From: Dokdonella_A sp963834755
Lineage (GTDB): Bacteria; Pseudomonadota; Gammaproteobacteria; Xanthomonadales; Rhodanobacteraceae
DNA: 64,000 nucleotides
Assembly: GCA_963834755.1 (NCBI GenBank)
Contig: CAWICQ010000012.1
Coordinates: forward strand, 124,001 to 188,000
Direction of reading: 5' to 3'
In this document: piece after piece, positions 1 to 8,707 of the stretch
How the letters are laid out: each line of letters begins with the position of its first letter
Numbering within the stretch: position 1 is the stretch's first letter
Made by a program: the position numbers and the translations under genes
Notes under the pieces: model-generated
The model's input: the letters and a program-made list of their open reading frames with translations, nothing else
What the model was told of the DNA's origin: nothing
The model's database searches: none

Positions 1-14
1 CTGGGGATGCGCTC

Positions 15-2066
15 ATGCCAATCATCGTGTGGAATTCGAAGTGGCCGCGGTCGCTCGCGAAGGGCGTGGCCGTGTGCCTTGCAACCGCCGGCGTTACGGC
101 AGAAGCCGCGCAGCATGGCATCGACCCGTCCGACATCAACAGGCAGGCATCGGCCTGCGACGACTTCTTCGACTACGCCAACGGCAGCTGGCGCGCGAGC
201 CATCCGATTCCGGATTACATGGATCGCTGGAGCAGACGCTGGGAGTCCGGCGAGATCAACAAGGAACATGTGCGCGACATCCTCGCCGATCTTTCGAAGA
301 AGCAGGATTGGCCGGCTGGAAGTCCGGAGCAGCTTTCCGGCGATTTCTATGCCGCGTGCATGGACGAGGCGCAGGTCGATGCCATGGGATTGAAGCCCGC
401 GCAACCGCAGCTCGACGAAATCGAAGCGATCAAGACCAGAGCAGATGTCGAGCGCGTGATCGCGCATCTGCACGACATCGGCGTCGGCGTGCCGTTCGCG
501 CTGTTCGCGGCGCAGGATCTGCACGATCCGACGCAAATGGTCGCCAACATTACGGCGAGCGGTCTCGGCATGCCGGATCGCGACTACTATCTCAAGACCG
601 AGCCGCGCTTCGTCGAGGCGCGCGCGAAATATCTCGTTCACGTGCAGAAGATGTTCGAGCTTGCCGGCGCCAAGCCTGCCGCAGGGAAGGCGGATGCCGC
701 GACGGTGTTCGCGTTCGAAAAGCGTCTTGCTGAAGCGTCGCTCGACAATGTCGCGCTGCGCGATCCGAAGCAGCAGGATCACAAGACGAAGTTCTCCGAA
801 CTGCCGACGCTCGCTGCGGACTTCAACTGGACGGCGTATTTCGACGCGACGAAGATTCCGCATTCCGATCTCAACGTCACGCAGCCGAAGTTCCTCGCTG
901 CGTTCGACAAGGAGATCAAGTCGACGCCGATCCCGCAGTGGAAAACCTACTTGCGTTGGCAAGTGCTGAACGCGGCGGCGGATTCGCTGTCCACGCCGTT
1001 CGTCGAGGAGAACTTCGCGTTCAACGGCAAATACCTGACCGGCGCGACCGAGATGAAACCGCGCTGGAAGCGTTGCGCGGAAGCGGCGGACAACCAGCTC
1101 GGCGAAGCGCTCGGCCGGAAATATGTCGAGAAATATTTCCCGCCCGAAGCCAAGGCGCGCATGCTGGACATGGTCAAGAACATCCTGCTGGCGATGAAGG
1201 ACACGATCCAGGGCGCCGACTGGATGGACGATGTGACCAAGAAGAAAGCGCTCGAGAAACTCTCAACGTTCAATCCGAAGATCGGCTATCCCGACAAGTG
1301 GAAGGATTACGCGGGTGTCGTGATCGGGCGCACGTCGTACTGGGATGATGTTCTCGCGGCTTCACGCTGGAACGTCAACGACAACCGCGGGCAGATCGGC
1401 AAGCCGGTTGATCGCGGCCGCTGGGGCATGACGCCGCCGACATCGAACGCGTACTACAACCCGCTCCTCAACGAGATTGTCTTTCCGGCCGGCATCCTGC
1501 AGCCGCCGGCGTTCGACATGACGGCGACGGACGCGGTGAACTACGGCGCGATCGGCGTCGTGATTGGTCACGAGATCAGCCACGGCTTCGACGATCAAGG
1601 CGCGCAGTTCGACGCGCAAGGCAAGCTTGACAACTGGTGGACGCCGGACGATCTGAAGAAATTCACCGAGCGGGGCCAATGCGTCGTGCGCCAGTTCGAA
1701 GGTTATTTCATCGAGCCCGGCATCCATCACAACGGCAAGCTCGTGCTCGGCGAATCAATCGGCGATCTCGCCGGTGCCAAGATCGCGTATCGCGCTTATC
1801 AGAAATCGCGTCAAGGCAAACCGCCCGAGCCGACACTGGATGGATTCACGCCGGAACAGCAGTTCTTTCTGGCGTGGGGCCAGTGGCGCGGCGATCAGAT
1901 CCGTCCCGAAACGCAGCGCACGATGGTGCAGGGCGATCCGCATCCGATCGCGAAATACCGCGTCAACGGACCGCTGTCGAACCTGCCGGAATTCAAGGCC
2001 GCGTTCCAGTGCAAGGACGACGCGCCGATGGTGCGGCAGGGCGCTGATCGTTGCGAGGTGTGGTGA
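15..2066 (+). CDS. M13 family (neprilysin/PepO-like) zinc endopeptidase
   Basis: A 683-residue M13 metallopeptidase, expected to be exported and to cleave peptides in the periplasm or outside the cell. The zinc motif HEISH is at residues 519-523, and the third ligand, Glu580, sits in GESIGD with Asp584 as the supporting acid. The substrate-side motif NAYYNP and the family C-terminal Cys-x-x-Trp ending (CEVW) are present. Residues 11-32 form a plausible signal peptide ending near Ala-Glu-Ala-Ala. Length is normal for the family. The chosen ATG lies 15 bases from the window edge and the frame is open upstream, so the true start could be earlier. The next gene is convergent, so no operon partner is visible. 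Confidence 0.93.
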   Translation: MPIIVWNSKWPRSLAKGVAVCLATAGVTAEAAQHGIDPSDINRQASACDDFFDYANGSWRASHPIPDYMDRWSRRWESGEINKEHVRDILADLSKKQDWPAGSPEQLSGDFYAACMDEAQVDAMGLKPAQPQLDEIEAIKTRADVERVIAHLHDIGVGVPFALFAAQDLHDPTQMVANITASGLGMPDRDYYLKTEPRFVEARAKYLVHVQKMFELAGAKPAAGKADAATVFAFEKRLAEASLDNVALRDPKQQDHKTKFSELPTLAADFNWTAYFDATKIPHSDLNVTQPKFLAAFDKEIKSTPIPQWKTYLRWQVLNAAADSLSTPFVEENFAFNGKYLTGATEMKPRWKRCAEAADNQLGEALGRKYVEKYFPPEAKARMLDMVKNILLAMKDTIQGADWMDDVTKKKALEKLSTFNPKIGYPDKWKDYAGVVIGRTSYWDDVLAASRWNVNDNRGQIGKPVDRGRWGMTPPTSNAYYNPLLNEIVFPAGILQPPAFDMTATDAVNYGAIGVVIGHEISHGFDDQGAQFDAQGKLDNWWTPDDLKKFTERGQCVVRQFEGYFIEPGIHHNGKLVLGESIGDLAGAKIAYRAYQKSRQGKPPEPTLDGFTPEQQFFLAWGQWRGDQIRPETQRTMVQGDPHPIAKYRVNGPLSNLPEFKAAFQCKDDAPMVRQGADRCEVW

Positions 2067-2111
2067 GGTCGCTGATTTCGGCGTTCCTCAGTCTCGACCG
2101 CTCCCGATCTT

Positions 2112-2137
2112 CCCCTCTCCCGCTTGCGGGAGAGGGG
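2112..2137. repeat. Family A palindrome (REP-like), copy 1
   Basis: A perfect 12-base inverted repeat around TT, core CTCCCGC-TT-GCGGGAG. It lies between the convergent ends of the M13 and M15 peptidase genes. The same core recurs at 8648, 20683, 53685 and 53797, with weaker copies elsewhere. It may act as a bidirectional terminator, but it has no T-run. Confidence 0.8.
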
Positions 2138-2159
2138 TCGGCGAGTCGACTCATGCGCG

Positions 2160-2729
2160 CTAGCGCTTCTGCGCGTGCCAGCACCAATGCCACGGCTCGT
2201 AGGCGATACCGTGGCGATTGCGCCGTGGATAGGAAAGCGCGAAGCCGAAACGCCGCGCATGTTTGCGCAGCCATGCGAACGCAGGCGAGCGCTCGAACTC
2301 CTCTTCCAGCGCAGCGTATCCCGGCGTGGTCAGATCGATCGCGCGTCCGGAGTGGTGCTCGCTGTAGCCCGGCGCTGCGCTGACCCGCAGGATGTCGGCC
2401 ATCGCCAGGCCGCGTTCGCACTTGCCGCGCAGAATGCCGAGCTGATAGTCCGCCGAACGAAACGCGGAGACGATGTCGAGCGTCACGCCGGCAGCGCGCG
2501 CCGTCTCGCGCATGTGCGCGAACGCGCTGGCAGCGCGCGGACTCAACCACTGTGCGCGACCGTGCACGTCGGTTCCTATGAACGCGAGGACGGCGGGCTC
2601 GCGAACCGCTGTCATACGATGCCTGCGCGCGTAATCGCGCGGCACGCCGAGCGCGAACGCCTGCGCGATCACTTCGCGTCGACGCACGCTGTCGCAGCGC
2701 GGTGGCGGCACGTGTGTCGGGGTCTGCAT
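2160..2729 (-). CDS. M15 family D-alanyl-D-alanine carboxypeptidase (VanY-like)
   Basis: A 189-residue M15B peptidase that would trim the terminal D-Ala of peptidoglycan stem peptides. The signature SEHHSGRAID at 123-132 supplies zinc ligands His125 and Asp132. EPWHW at 178-182 supplies the catalytic Glu178 and third ligand His181. No signal peptide or membrane segment is visible, so either it acts on cytoplasmic muropeptides during recycling or the start is misplaced. An SAFRS segment at 88-92 matches the substrate-binding strand of the family. It ends towards the M13 gene across a family A palindrome. Confidence 0.88.
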   Translation of the reverse strand: MQTPTHVPPPRCDSVRRREVIAQAFALGVPRDYARRHRMTAVREPAVLAFIGTDVHGRAQWLSPRAASAFAHMRETARAAGVTLDIVSAFRSADYQLGILRGKCERGLAMADILRVSAAPGYSEHHSGRAIDLTTPGYAALEEEFERSPAFAWLRKHARRFGFALSYPRRNRHGIAYEPWHWCWHAQKR

Positions 2730-2773
2730 CGCGTGCGTGTGCGGGCTGGCGTTTGTGGTCTGGCGTGTGAGAT

Positions 2774-3574
2774 CTAGAATTGCGGCTTCGGCACCTGCGA
2801 GACATGGAAGCCGGCGATGCGTCCATCACTGCCGCAGGCGATCTGCGCGACCAGGTTCGTCTTTTCGAAGATCAGCGGAATCATCACCAGCGTGTAGCCC
2901 TCGCCGCTACCGAGATGCGATTGTCCGCGCGCCACCAGCTTGCCGAACTGCGCGAGCGATTCCCACTGCTGCTTGAATTTCGGCGCAGGCATATCGGTGC
3001 GCATCTTCGCGTCGAAATCGCGCGTCGCGCTGCCGTAGTCGGCCTTTGCCGCATCGTCGAGAAGACTCGCCGCGCGCGCGGCGCAACCGGCTGCGATACT
3101 GCGTTCGACCGTTTCCGCGGATGTGGACTTCGCAGGCGCTTCGAGACTATCCGCAGGTGCGGCCTGCGCGGGCGCTTCGACACGTTCCGCTTGCAGCGCG
3201 GGTGCGGCCGTTTCCGCAGGAGCCGCCGCTTCCGCGGGCGCGGCGTTCGTTGTTGTCGATGGCGCTTCCGCACCCGGCGCAGCGTCGGTAGCCGTCGACG
3301 GCACCTCAGCGGGCGCCGAAGCAGGCGCTTCGGTGATCGGCGCTGCGGACGTTGAAGCCTCGGGCGTGGCGGCGGGTGTCGACGCGTCGACCGGCGCACC
3401 GGCGTCGGCCGGCTGCGCTCCGCTGACGTCCTTCGCGCGAGCGATCGCATCGACATCGATCGAATCGGGCGGCTGATCGCTCGGCGGCGTTTTCGGCTGG
3501 GCGGGTTTCGGCGGCGCCGCGTACGCCACGGAGGCGCCGGCCAGCAGCACGAATGCAAGGGTGCGGATCGTCAT
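2774..3574 (-). CDS. Exported protein with low-complexity linker and C-terminal DUF3887 domain
   Basis: A 266-residue protein with a clear signal peptide (TLAFVLLAGASVAYA), then about 140 residues rich in Ala, Pro, Glu and Thr, then a DUF3887 domain of about 100 residues. In the domain, a conserved helix with WESL is followed by strands around YTLVMIPLIFE and DGRIAG. The ATG at 3574 is chosen because GGAG lies at the right distance upstream and the signal peptide begins there; an upstream in-frame extension is possible but poor. DUF3887 proteins have no established reaction. The gene lies downstream of a shorter DUF3887 paralogue on the same strand, so the two probably arose by tandem duplication and the linker was gained by this copy. 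Confidence 0.8.
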   Translation of the reverse strand: MTIRTLAFVLLAGASVAYAAPPKPAQPKTPPSDQPPDSIDVDAIARAKDVSGAQPADAGAPVDASTPAATPEASTSAAPITEAPASAPAEVPSTATDAAPGAEAPSTTTNAAPAEAAAPAETAAPALQAERVEAPAQAAPADSLEAPAKSTSAETVERSIAAGCAARAASLLDDAAKADYGSATRDFDAKMRTDMPAPKFKQQWESLAQFGKLVARGQSHLGSGEGYTLVMIPLIFEKTNLVAQIACGSDGRIAGFHVSQVPKPQF

Positions 3575-3718
3575 GAAAGGAACTCCGAGGGGCGTACGGT
3601 GGGCGGAGGACAAACCAGAACAGCGATGCGCGCCTCGCCTGGCCACCACTCCAAATGAGAACACGCTGCGCCTGAACGGTGACTTCGACCAGCTTCGATC
3701 GGGCGCAGGCATGACGCA

Positions 3719-4132
3719 TCAGGGCTCGCTCATGACTTGCGTCGGCTGAAGTCGCACATCCGACACGGCGCCGTCGGCATCGCAATGAACTTCGGCCGTC
3801 AGCGTGGCGCGCTCGAAGATCAGCGGCGTCATGACCACGGTGTGCCCGCCCATGTCACCCGTGTGCGGTCGTCCACGGCCGAGCATCTTGCCGTACTTCG
3901 ACGGCAATGATTCATAGTCCTGCTGGAGTTTCGCGCCCGGATAGCGAGTGCGGAACGCGTCGTCGAAATCGGTCGTCGCGGCGTCGTAGCGCGCTGCATC
4001 GAGCGCATTCAGCAATGCATCCGCATGCGTTTCGCATAATACGTGCACCGATACGTCGGCGGACGTCTGTGCATCCGCTGCTGCGGCGACAGCCGCGGCA
4101 AAAAGCAATATCGACCATTTGCGTGTCGGCAT
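3719..4132 (-). CDS. Small exported DUF3887 protein
   Basis: A 137-residue protein: signal peptide (residues 1-21, ending ADA-Q), then a single DUF3887 domain. It aligns with the C-terminal part of the next gene downstream (YESLPSKYGKM against WESLAQFGKL; HTVVMTPLIFE against YTLVMIPLIFE). GGAG lies eight bases before the ATG. Function is unknown. About 145 bases separate it from its paralogue, so they may share a transcript but need not. Confidence 0.8.
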   Translation of the reverse strand: MPTRKWSILLFAAAVAAAADAQTSADVSVHVLCETHADALLNALDAARYDAATTDFDDAFRTRYPGAKLQQDYESLPSKYGKMLGRGRPHTGDMGGHTVVMTPLIFERATLTAEVHCDADGAVSDVRLQPTQVMSEP

Positions 4133-4194
4133 CGCGATGACTCCGTTCTTGCCGCGGCAGCCGCAACGCCGCGCGGCGCTCGCACCTTAAGACT

Positions 4195-4377
4195 TCATTT
4201 TCGTTCACGGTCTTGCGTCGCGTCGTCCGATTTGAGGCGTCCGGCCTTGCGCAGCGCTTCGCGCAGAAGGTATTCGATCTGCGCGTTGACCGAGCGCAGC
4301 TCATCGTTGGCCCAGTCCTGCACGGCGTCCAGAACGTTAGTGCTGATGCGCAGCGGATAGGCTTTCTTGTCCGCCAC
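4195..4377 (-). CDS. Ribbon-helix-helix (Arc-type) DNA-binding protein
   Basis: A 60-residue protein starting at a GTG. The strand YPLRIST is followed by two helices (VLDAVQDWANDEL and SVNAQIEYLLREALR), the ribbon-helix-helix fold of Arc, MetJ and similar regulators. The conserved SVNAQIEYLLREAL segment is characteristic of the small Arc-like proteins found beside SPFH genes. It starts 6 bases past the end of the SPFH gene, so translation is likely coupled. An upstream extension reading into the SPFH 3' end is possible but looks non-coding. Its probable target is the direct repeat in the promoter of the same operon. No toxin gene is adjacent. Confidence 0.8.
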   Translation of the reverse strand: MADKKAYPLRISTNVLDAVQDWANDELRSVNAQIEYLLREALRKAGRLKSDDATQDRERK

Positions 4378-4382
4378 GCCGA

Positions 4383-5255
4383 TCAGCCGGTGTAGAGCGT
4401 GCCGGTGTTGACGACCGGCTGCGTGGCGCGCTCGCCGCACAGCACGACGAGGAGGTTGCTGACCATCGCCGCGCGGCGCTCGTTGTCGAGATCGACGACT
4501 CCCCGTTTGCCGAGCTCCGTGAGCGCCATTTCGACCATGCTGACGGCGCCTTCGACGATGCGCGTGCGCGCCGCGATGATCGCGCCGGCCTGCTGGCGCT
4601 GCAGCATCGCCTGCGCGATTTCCTGTGCGTAGGCGAGGTGGCTGATGCGCGCCTCGACGACCTTGACGCCGGCCTTGCCGAGTCGCGTCTGGATCTCGTT
4701 GCGCAGATGCGCGTTGACTTCGTCGCCGTGACTTCGCAGTGACGGATTACCGGTATCGTGCGAATCATACGGATAGCTCTGCGCCATCTGGCGCAGCGCG
4801 GATTCGGACTGGATCTGCACGAAGTTCTCGTAGTCGTCGACGCAGAACACGGCTTCGGCGGTATCGACGACTTGCCAGACGACGACTGCGGCGATCTCGA
4901 TCGGATTGCCGTCGTTGTCGTTGACCTTGAGCTTGCCCGATTCGAAGTTGCGCACGCGCAGCGAAATCGCGCGCTTGGAATAAAACGGATTGGTCCAGCG
5001 CAGTCCTTCGTCGCGCACGGTTCCGGAGTAGCGTCCGAAAAGTTGCATGACCTGGCCCTGGTTCGGCTGGACCTGGAAGAAACCCTTGTTGAGGAACGCG
5101 AGCACGACGAACGTCGGCGCGATCGCCACGATCGTCGACGGCTGAGGCTGGCCGCTCAACGCGGTGAAGAACCACAAGCCGAGCGCGAGCCATGCGACGA
5201 GGAGGATCAGCAGCATTGGAATGCCGGGAAGGGAAAATGCGTTGCGCTCGTTCAT
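4383..5255 (-). CDS. SPFH/Band 7 domain membrane protein
   Basis: A 290-residue SPFH-domain protein. Two N-terminal hydrophobic segments (about 11-32 and 39-58) anchor it, and the SPFH domain follows from about residue 57 to 235 (RDEGLRWTNPF, EIAAVVVWQV, GVKVVEARISHLAYAQEI). A coiled region rich in Gln and Ala (AMLQRQQAGAII) follows, as in stomatin/flotillin relatives that form oligomeric rings and scaffold membrane microdomains or proteases. A strong AAGGAG precedes the ATG. It heads a two-gene operon with the ribbon-helix-helix gene. There is no NfeD gene next door, unlike many SPFH operons. Confidence 0.88.
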   Translation of the reverse strand: MNERNAFSLPGIPMLLILLVAWLALGLWFFTALSGQPQPSTIVAIAPTFVVLAFLNKGFFQVQPNQGQVMQLFGRYSGTVRDEGLRWTNPFYSKRAISLRVRNFESGKLKVNDNDGNPIEIAAVVVWQVVDTAEAVFCVDDYENFVQIQSESALRQMAQSYPYDSHDTGNPSLRSHGDEVNAHLRNEIQTRLGKAGVKVVEARISHLAYAQEIAQAMLQRQQAGAIIAARTRIVEGAVSMVEMALTELGKRGVVDLDNERRAAMVSNLLVVLCGERATQPVVNTGTLYTG

Positions 5256-5282
5256 GTGGTGGCTCCTTGGCTTGTAGAGAAC

Positions 5283-5315
5283 GATATCATAAAGATATCA
5301 TGCAATTACAAGTCA
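5283..5315 (-). promoter_or_regulatory. Candidate promoter/operator of the SPFH-RHH operon
   Basis: Two direct copies of GATATCAT (5283-5290 and 5294-5301) are separated by AAA, giving an 11-base period, one turn of DNA. The patch is strikingly AT-rich for this genome and lies 28-46 bases upstream of the SPFH start codon. Read on the minus strand it contains a TATGAT -10-like hexamer (5287-5292), with TGACTT 17 bases further upstream. Tandem half-sites spaced by about one helical turn are typical of ribbon-helix-helix repressors, and one is encoded at the end of this operon. Promoter and operator roles are inferred. Confidence 0.55.
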
Positions 5316-5482
5316 TTGTATTCGCGTGAGTTTTATCGCATATAGAATTCGCTGGGGAGTAGAAGCAAAGGAAGGAACGGCGGGCGCGCGCACGACTCCG
5401 GTGGCGCGCCGATCGCGCTCGGAAAGCACGCACTGCGCGACCGAACAATCGCGGACAGCGAGCGCGACGGAGCGCGCTCGGA

Positions 5483-6922
5483 TCAACGCACGAGTTCGCC
5501 GTTGAGCGGCGTCGCGTCGCGCAGCGTGATGCGTCCGAGGACGTCGAGACCGGCATAGAAGCGCCACGGATCGCCATCGCCGACCGAGAGCGCGATGTGA
5601 CCGGCATCGAATCCCGGCAAAGCGGCATCGAAGCTTTGCCAGCGTCCGTCGACCCACGCCTGCACCCACGCATGCGGTACGAAGACGCGTTCCTTGCCGG
5701 CAAAGCCCGGCGCGTAGGCGAGCCCGTCGACGACGCGGGTCGCGATGCCGAGCGAGCGGCCAAGCGCGGCGAGCAGCACCGCGTGTTCCGTGCAATCGCC
5801 TTCGGGTTTGTGCACGACTTCGAGCGCGGATGCATAGCCGACGCCGAGTGTCTTGTTGGTGATGTAGCCGCGCACGAAGCTTTCCAGTCGGCGCATCTTT
5901 TCGCCATCGCCGGCCGCGCCCTCGGCGCCTTTGTGCGCGAGCGCTTCGACTTCGGGCGCCTTGCTTTGCAGCCAGTCGTTCGGCGAGTAGTCCGCTGATG
6001 TCGGCCCCGTTTCGCCACCGGTGCGCGGCGACGGTGTGATGTCGACGACGAGCGCATCGTCGCGGACCGTCGCGCGCTGCTCGCCGGTTTCCGGCAGTTT
6101 GATCGGCGTGCCACCGTCGCTCGGCGCGAGAACGTAGCGCATGCCGCGATCGAGCTCCGCGCGTTTGAGCGCACGTGGTGCGACCATCAGCGTGCGATCG
6201 AAGATGTCGGTGCCCTGGTTCGGCGCGGTGGCGCACTCCCGATCGCAGGCGAGAAGGACGAGATCGACACCGATCACCGGCATCGTCAGCTTGTGCACCG
6301 TCTGCTCCGCATCGACCCAGAGACGACTCTTCACCGGCGTGCCGGAGAACGAGATCGTCTGATCGATTTCGCTCAATGTCTTGCGGCCGCCCGGAAGATC
6401 GACGGCTTCGGCGGCACCGATGCGCGTCTGGATTTCCGCGGCGTCGAGACTCGACGGCTGAAAGGCAGTGACTTTGTATTGCGTGCCTGAAGCAAGGCCC
6501 TCGCGCAGGCTGACCAATCGCAGTCCTTCCGGCAACAACGCGCCCTCCGGCCACGCCATCTCGCGCTGCTGCGTGCTGCCGCCGCTTTGCGTCTTCACCT
6601 GGACTTTGCCGCCGCGAACGGTGCCATCGATCGTCGTCTCGCCGCCGGAAAGTTTGGACACACTGCGGAACGCGAGCGGCTTGCCGTCCGGCGTTTCCTC
6701 GGTCGTTTCGTTGCTGCTGAGCGCGACGCGCGTCCCGGCGCGTTCGATCGAAAGATCGAGGATCTGGCCGGTGACGATGCGGCCGTCGCGCAACGTGCGC
6801 GTCGATTCGAACGAGCCGATCTTGCGGCCGTCGAGCAATACGGTGAACCACTGATCCTCCGGCGGCTCCGCGCGCGCAAACAGCGGCAAGAGGAGGAGGG
6901 CGATCAGTGCGGAACGGGACAT
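5483..6922 (-). CDS. Exported transglutaminase-like cysteine protein
   Basis: A 479-residue protein with a signal peptide (LIALLLLPLFARA) and a C-terminal transglutaminase-like domain. The catalytic triad is visible: Cys377 in PEGDCTEHA, His417 in VPHAWV and Asp432 in QSFDAALPG. The first 330 residues are an uncharacterised beta-rich region with no motif I recognise. Such proteins act in the periplasm as peptidases or crosslinking enzymes; the substrate cannot be told from sequence. The ATG at 6922 is chosen because AAGGA precedes it and the signal peptide starts there. It is divergent from purT, about 180 bases away. Confidence 0.85.
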   Translation of the reverse strand: MSRSALIALLLLPLFARAEPPEDQWFTVLLDGRKIGSFESTRTLRDGRIVTGQILDLSIERAGTRVALSSNETTEETPDGKPLAFRSVSKLSGGETTIDGTVRGGKVQVKTQSGGSTQQREMAWPEGALLPEGLRLVSLREGLASGTQYKVTAFQPSSLDAAEIQTRIGAAEAVDLPGGRKTLSEIDQTISFSGTPVKSRLWVDAEQTVHKLTMPVIGVDLVLLACDRECATAPNQGTDIFDRTLMVAPRALKRAELDRGMRYVLAPSDGGTPIKLPETGEQRATVRDDALVVDITPSPRTGGETGPTSADYSPNDWLQSKAPEVEALAHKGAEGAAGDGEKMRRLESFVRGYITNKTLGVGYASALEVVHKPEGDCTEHAVLLAALGRSLGIATRVVDGLAYAPGFAGKERVFVPHAWVQAWVDGRWQSFDAALPGFDAGHIALSVGDGDPWRFYAGLDVLGRITLRDATPLNGELVR

Positions 6923-7103
6923 GAGAGAATCCTTGCGGCGGCGTGCATTCTGCCCGATGCGCGCTTCTGAGGGACAAGCGACAAGAGACCCGAGCGGAGG
7001 CAAAAAGTTTGCAGCCGATCTCGTATATCTTTTGCGCCTGTCATGGGCCGGTCCCTTTCATGGTTGAATCTTCCCGCCGCAGACCTCGCAAAGAACCTCG
7101 CGC

Positions 7104-8285
7104 ATGAAGCCGTTTGGAACGCCGCATACCGATACCGCGATCCGCGCGCTGCTGCTCGGCAGCGGCGAGCTGGGCAAGGAAGTTGCGATCGAATTGCAGC
7201 GCTTCGCCGTCGAGGTGATCGCCGTCGACCGCTACGCGCAGGCGCCGGCGATGCAGGTCGCGCATCGCAGCCATGTGATCAACATGCTCGACGGCAACGA
7301 GCTGCGCCGGATCGTCGCGCTGGAAAATCCCGATTTCGTCGTGCCCGAGATCGAGGCGATCGACACACCGACGCTGATCGAGCTCGAACGGGCCGGTCTG
7401 CGTGTGATTCCGACCGCGCGCGCCGCGTGGCTGACCATGAATCGCGAAGGCATCCGGCGTCTTGCCGCCGAGGAGCTTGGTCTGCCGACATCACCGTATC
7501 GTTTTGTCGATACCCGCGAGGAATATCGCGCGGCAATCGCCGCGCTCGGTCTGCCGTGCGTGATCAAACCCGTGATGAGCAGCTCCGGCAAAGGCCAGAC
7601 CATCGTGCGCAGCGACGCGCACATCGAGTCCGCGTGGGAATACGCCCAATCCGGAGGTCGAGCCGGACAGGGGCGCTGCATCGTCGAAGGATTCATCGAT
7701 TTCGATTACGAAATCACGCTGCTCACCGTGCGCCATGCCGGCGGCACGCATTACTGCGCGCCGATCGGCCATCGCCAGGAGCAGGGCGACTATCGCGAAT
7801 CGTGGCAACCGCAGGCGATGAGCGCGCGCGCATTGGCCGAAGCGGAGCGGCAAGCCGGCGCGGTGACCGCAGCGCTCGGCGGCGCGGGGCTCTTCGGCGT
7901 CGAATTCTTCGTCAAGGGCGATGCGGTGATTTTTTCGGAAGTCAGTCCGCGTCCGCACGATACCGGCCTCGTCACCTTGATCTCGCAGGACTTGTCGGAA
8001 TTCGCGCTGCACGCGCGCGCGATTCTCAGCTTACCGATTCCGCTGATCCGCCAGCTGGGTCCTTCGGCGTCGTGCGCGGTGCTTGCGCATGGCAGCGGCG
8101 ATCGGCCGCGCTATCACGGCGTCGCCGAAGCGCTGGCCGAGCCGGACACGATGCTGCGATTGTTCGGCAAGCCCGAAGTACGCGGTCACCGGCGCATGGC
8201 GGTGACGCTGGCACGAGATGTCGATGTCGAATCCGCGCGCGCGAAAGCACGGCGCGCGGCGGCAAAACTTTCGATCGAGCTTTGA
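7104..8285 (+). CDS. purT: Formate-dependent phosphoribosylglycinamide formyltransferase
   Basis: PurT, 393 residues, close to the usual 392. It makes formyl-GAR from GAR, formate and ATP in purine synthesis. It is an ATP-grasp enzyme: N-terminal nucleotide-binding start LLLGSGELGKE (residues 17-27), the central PVMSSSGKGQT loop, and the metal/phosphate site FGVEFFVKGD...FSEVSPRPHDTG. Shine-Dalgarno pairing before the ATG is weak. It is followed 33 bases later by a small conserved gene, but no other purine gene is nearby. Confidence 0.97.
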   Translation: MKPFGTPHTDTAIRALLLGSGELGKEVAIELQRFAVEVIAVDRYAQAPAMQVAHRSHVINMLDGNELRRIVALENPDFVVPEIEAIDTPTLIELERAGLRVIPTARAAWLTMNREGIRRLAAEELGLPTSPYRFVDTREEYRAAIAALGLPCVIKPVMSSSGKGQTIVRSDAHIESAWEYAQSGGRAGQGRCIVEGFIDFDYEITLLTVRHAGGTHYCAPIGHRQEQGDYRESWQPQAMSARALAEAERQAGAVTAALGGAGLFGVEFFVKGDAVIFSEVSPRPHDTGLVTLISQDLSEFALHARAILSLPIPLIRQLGPSASCAVLAHGSGDRPRYHGVAEALAEPDTMLRLFGKPEVRGHRRMAVTLARDVDVESARAKARRAAAKLSIEL

Positions 8286-8318
8286 TCGGACGGGATCCAT
8301 TCAACTCACGGAGCACGC

Positions 8319-8585
8319 ATGCCCGATTCACCGAACTACGCCGTGTTCCTTTTTCCGCAAGCGCTCGAAGCGCTCGGCGATCCGATCAAGCCGTATATTC
8401 GCGATGAGCCGATGGGGCCGCATATTGTGTGCATGGAAATCGACGCGTCCGGTCCGTTCTTCGGCATGACGCTGGTCGGCCAGGGCGCAAAGGGTCAGGC
8501 GCTGCAGCTCGAGATCATGATTCCGTCGTCGATGGTGAAGCTTGTGATGTCGATGCACGGGGAGCACGACATCGGGTTCGTCTGA
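8319..8585 (+). CDS. Small conserved hypothetical protein
   Basis: An 88-residue soluble protein with no signal peptide or membrane segment and no motif I recognise. GGAG sits six bases before the ATG, and the codon pattern matches neighbouring genes, supporting a real gene. It follows purT by 33 bases on the same strand and may share its transcript. It is rich in Met and hydrophobic residues (LEIMIPSSMVKLVMSM). Confidence 0.6.
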   Translation: MPDSPNYAVFLFPQALEALGDPIKPYIRDEPMGPHIVCMEIDASGPFFGMTLVGQGAKGQALQLEIMIPSSMVKLVMSMHGEHDIGFV

Positions 8586-8647
8586 GGTGCCGAAGGCGGA
8601 TGACGGACGCCTGGTGTGGCGTCGAACCAGCTTGCCCTCACCCCTGG

Positions 8648-8671
8648 CCCTCTCCCGCATGCGGGAGAGGG
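8648..8671. repeat. Family A palindrome, copy 2
   Basis: A perfect 11-base inverted repeat around AT (CTCCCGC-AT-GCGGGAG core) between the convergent ends of the small gene after purT and bpt. It is flanked by CCCTCACCCC, which also accompanies other copies of the family. Confidence 0.8.
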
Positions 8672-8707
8672 AACTGTTCGTCGGGACAGGGGGGATTGTT
8701 CGTTATT

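Noticed and set aside
4195..4377. Antitoxin of a toxin-antitoxin module
   Set aside because: The ribbon-helix-helix protein could be read as an antitoxin, but no small toxin gene is adjacent. It follows an SPFH gene, a context typical for this Arc-like family.
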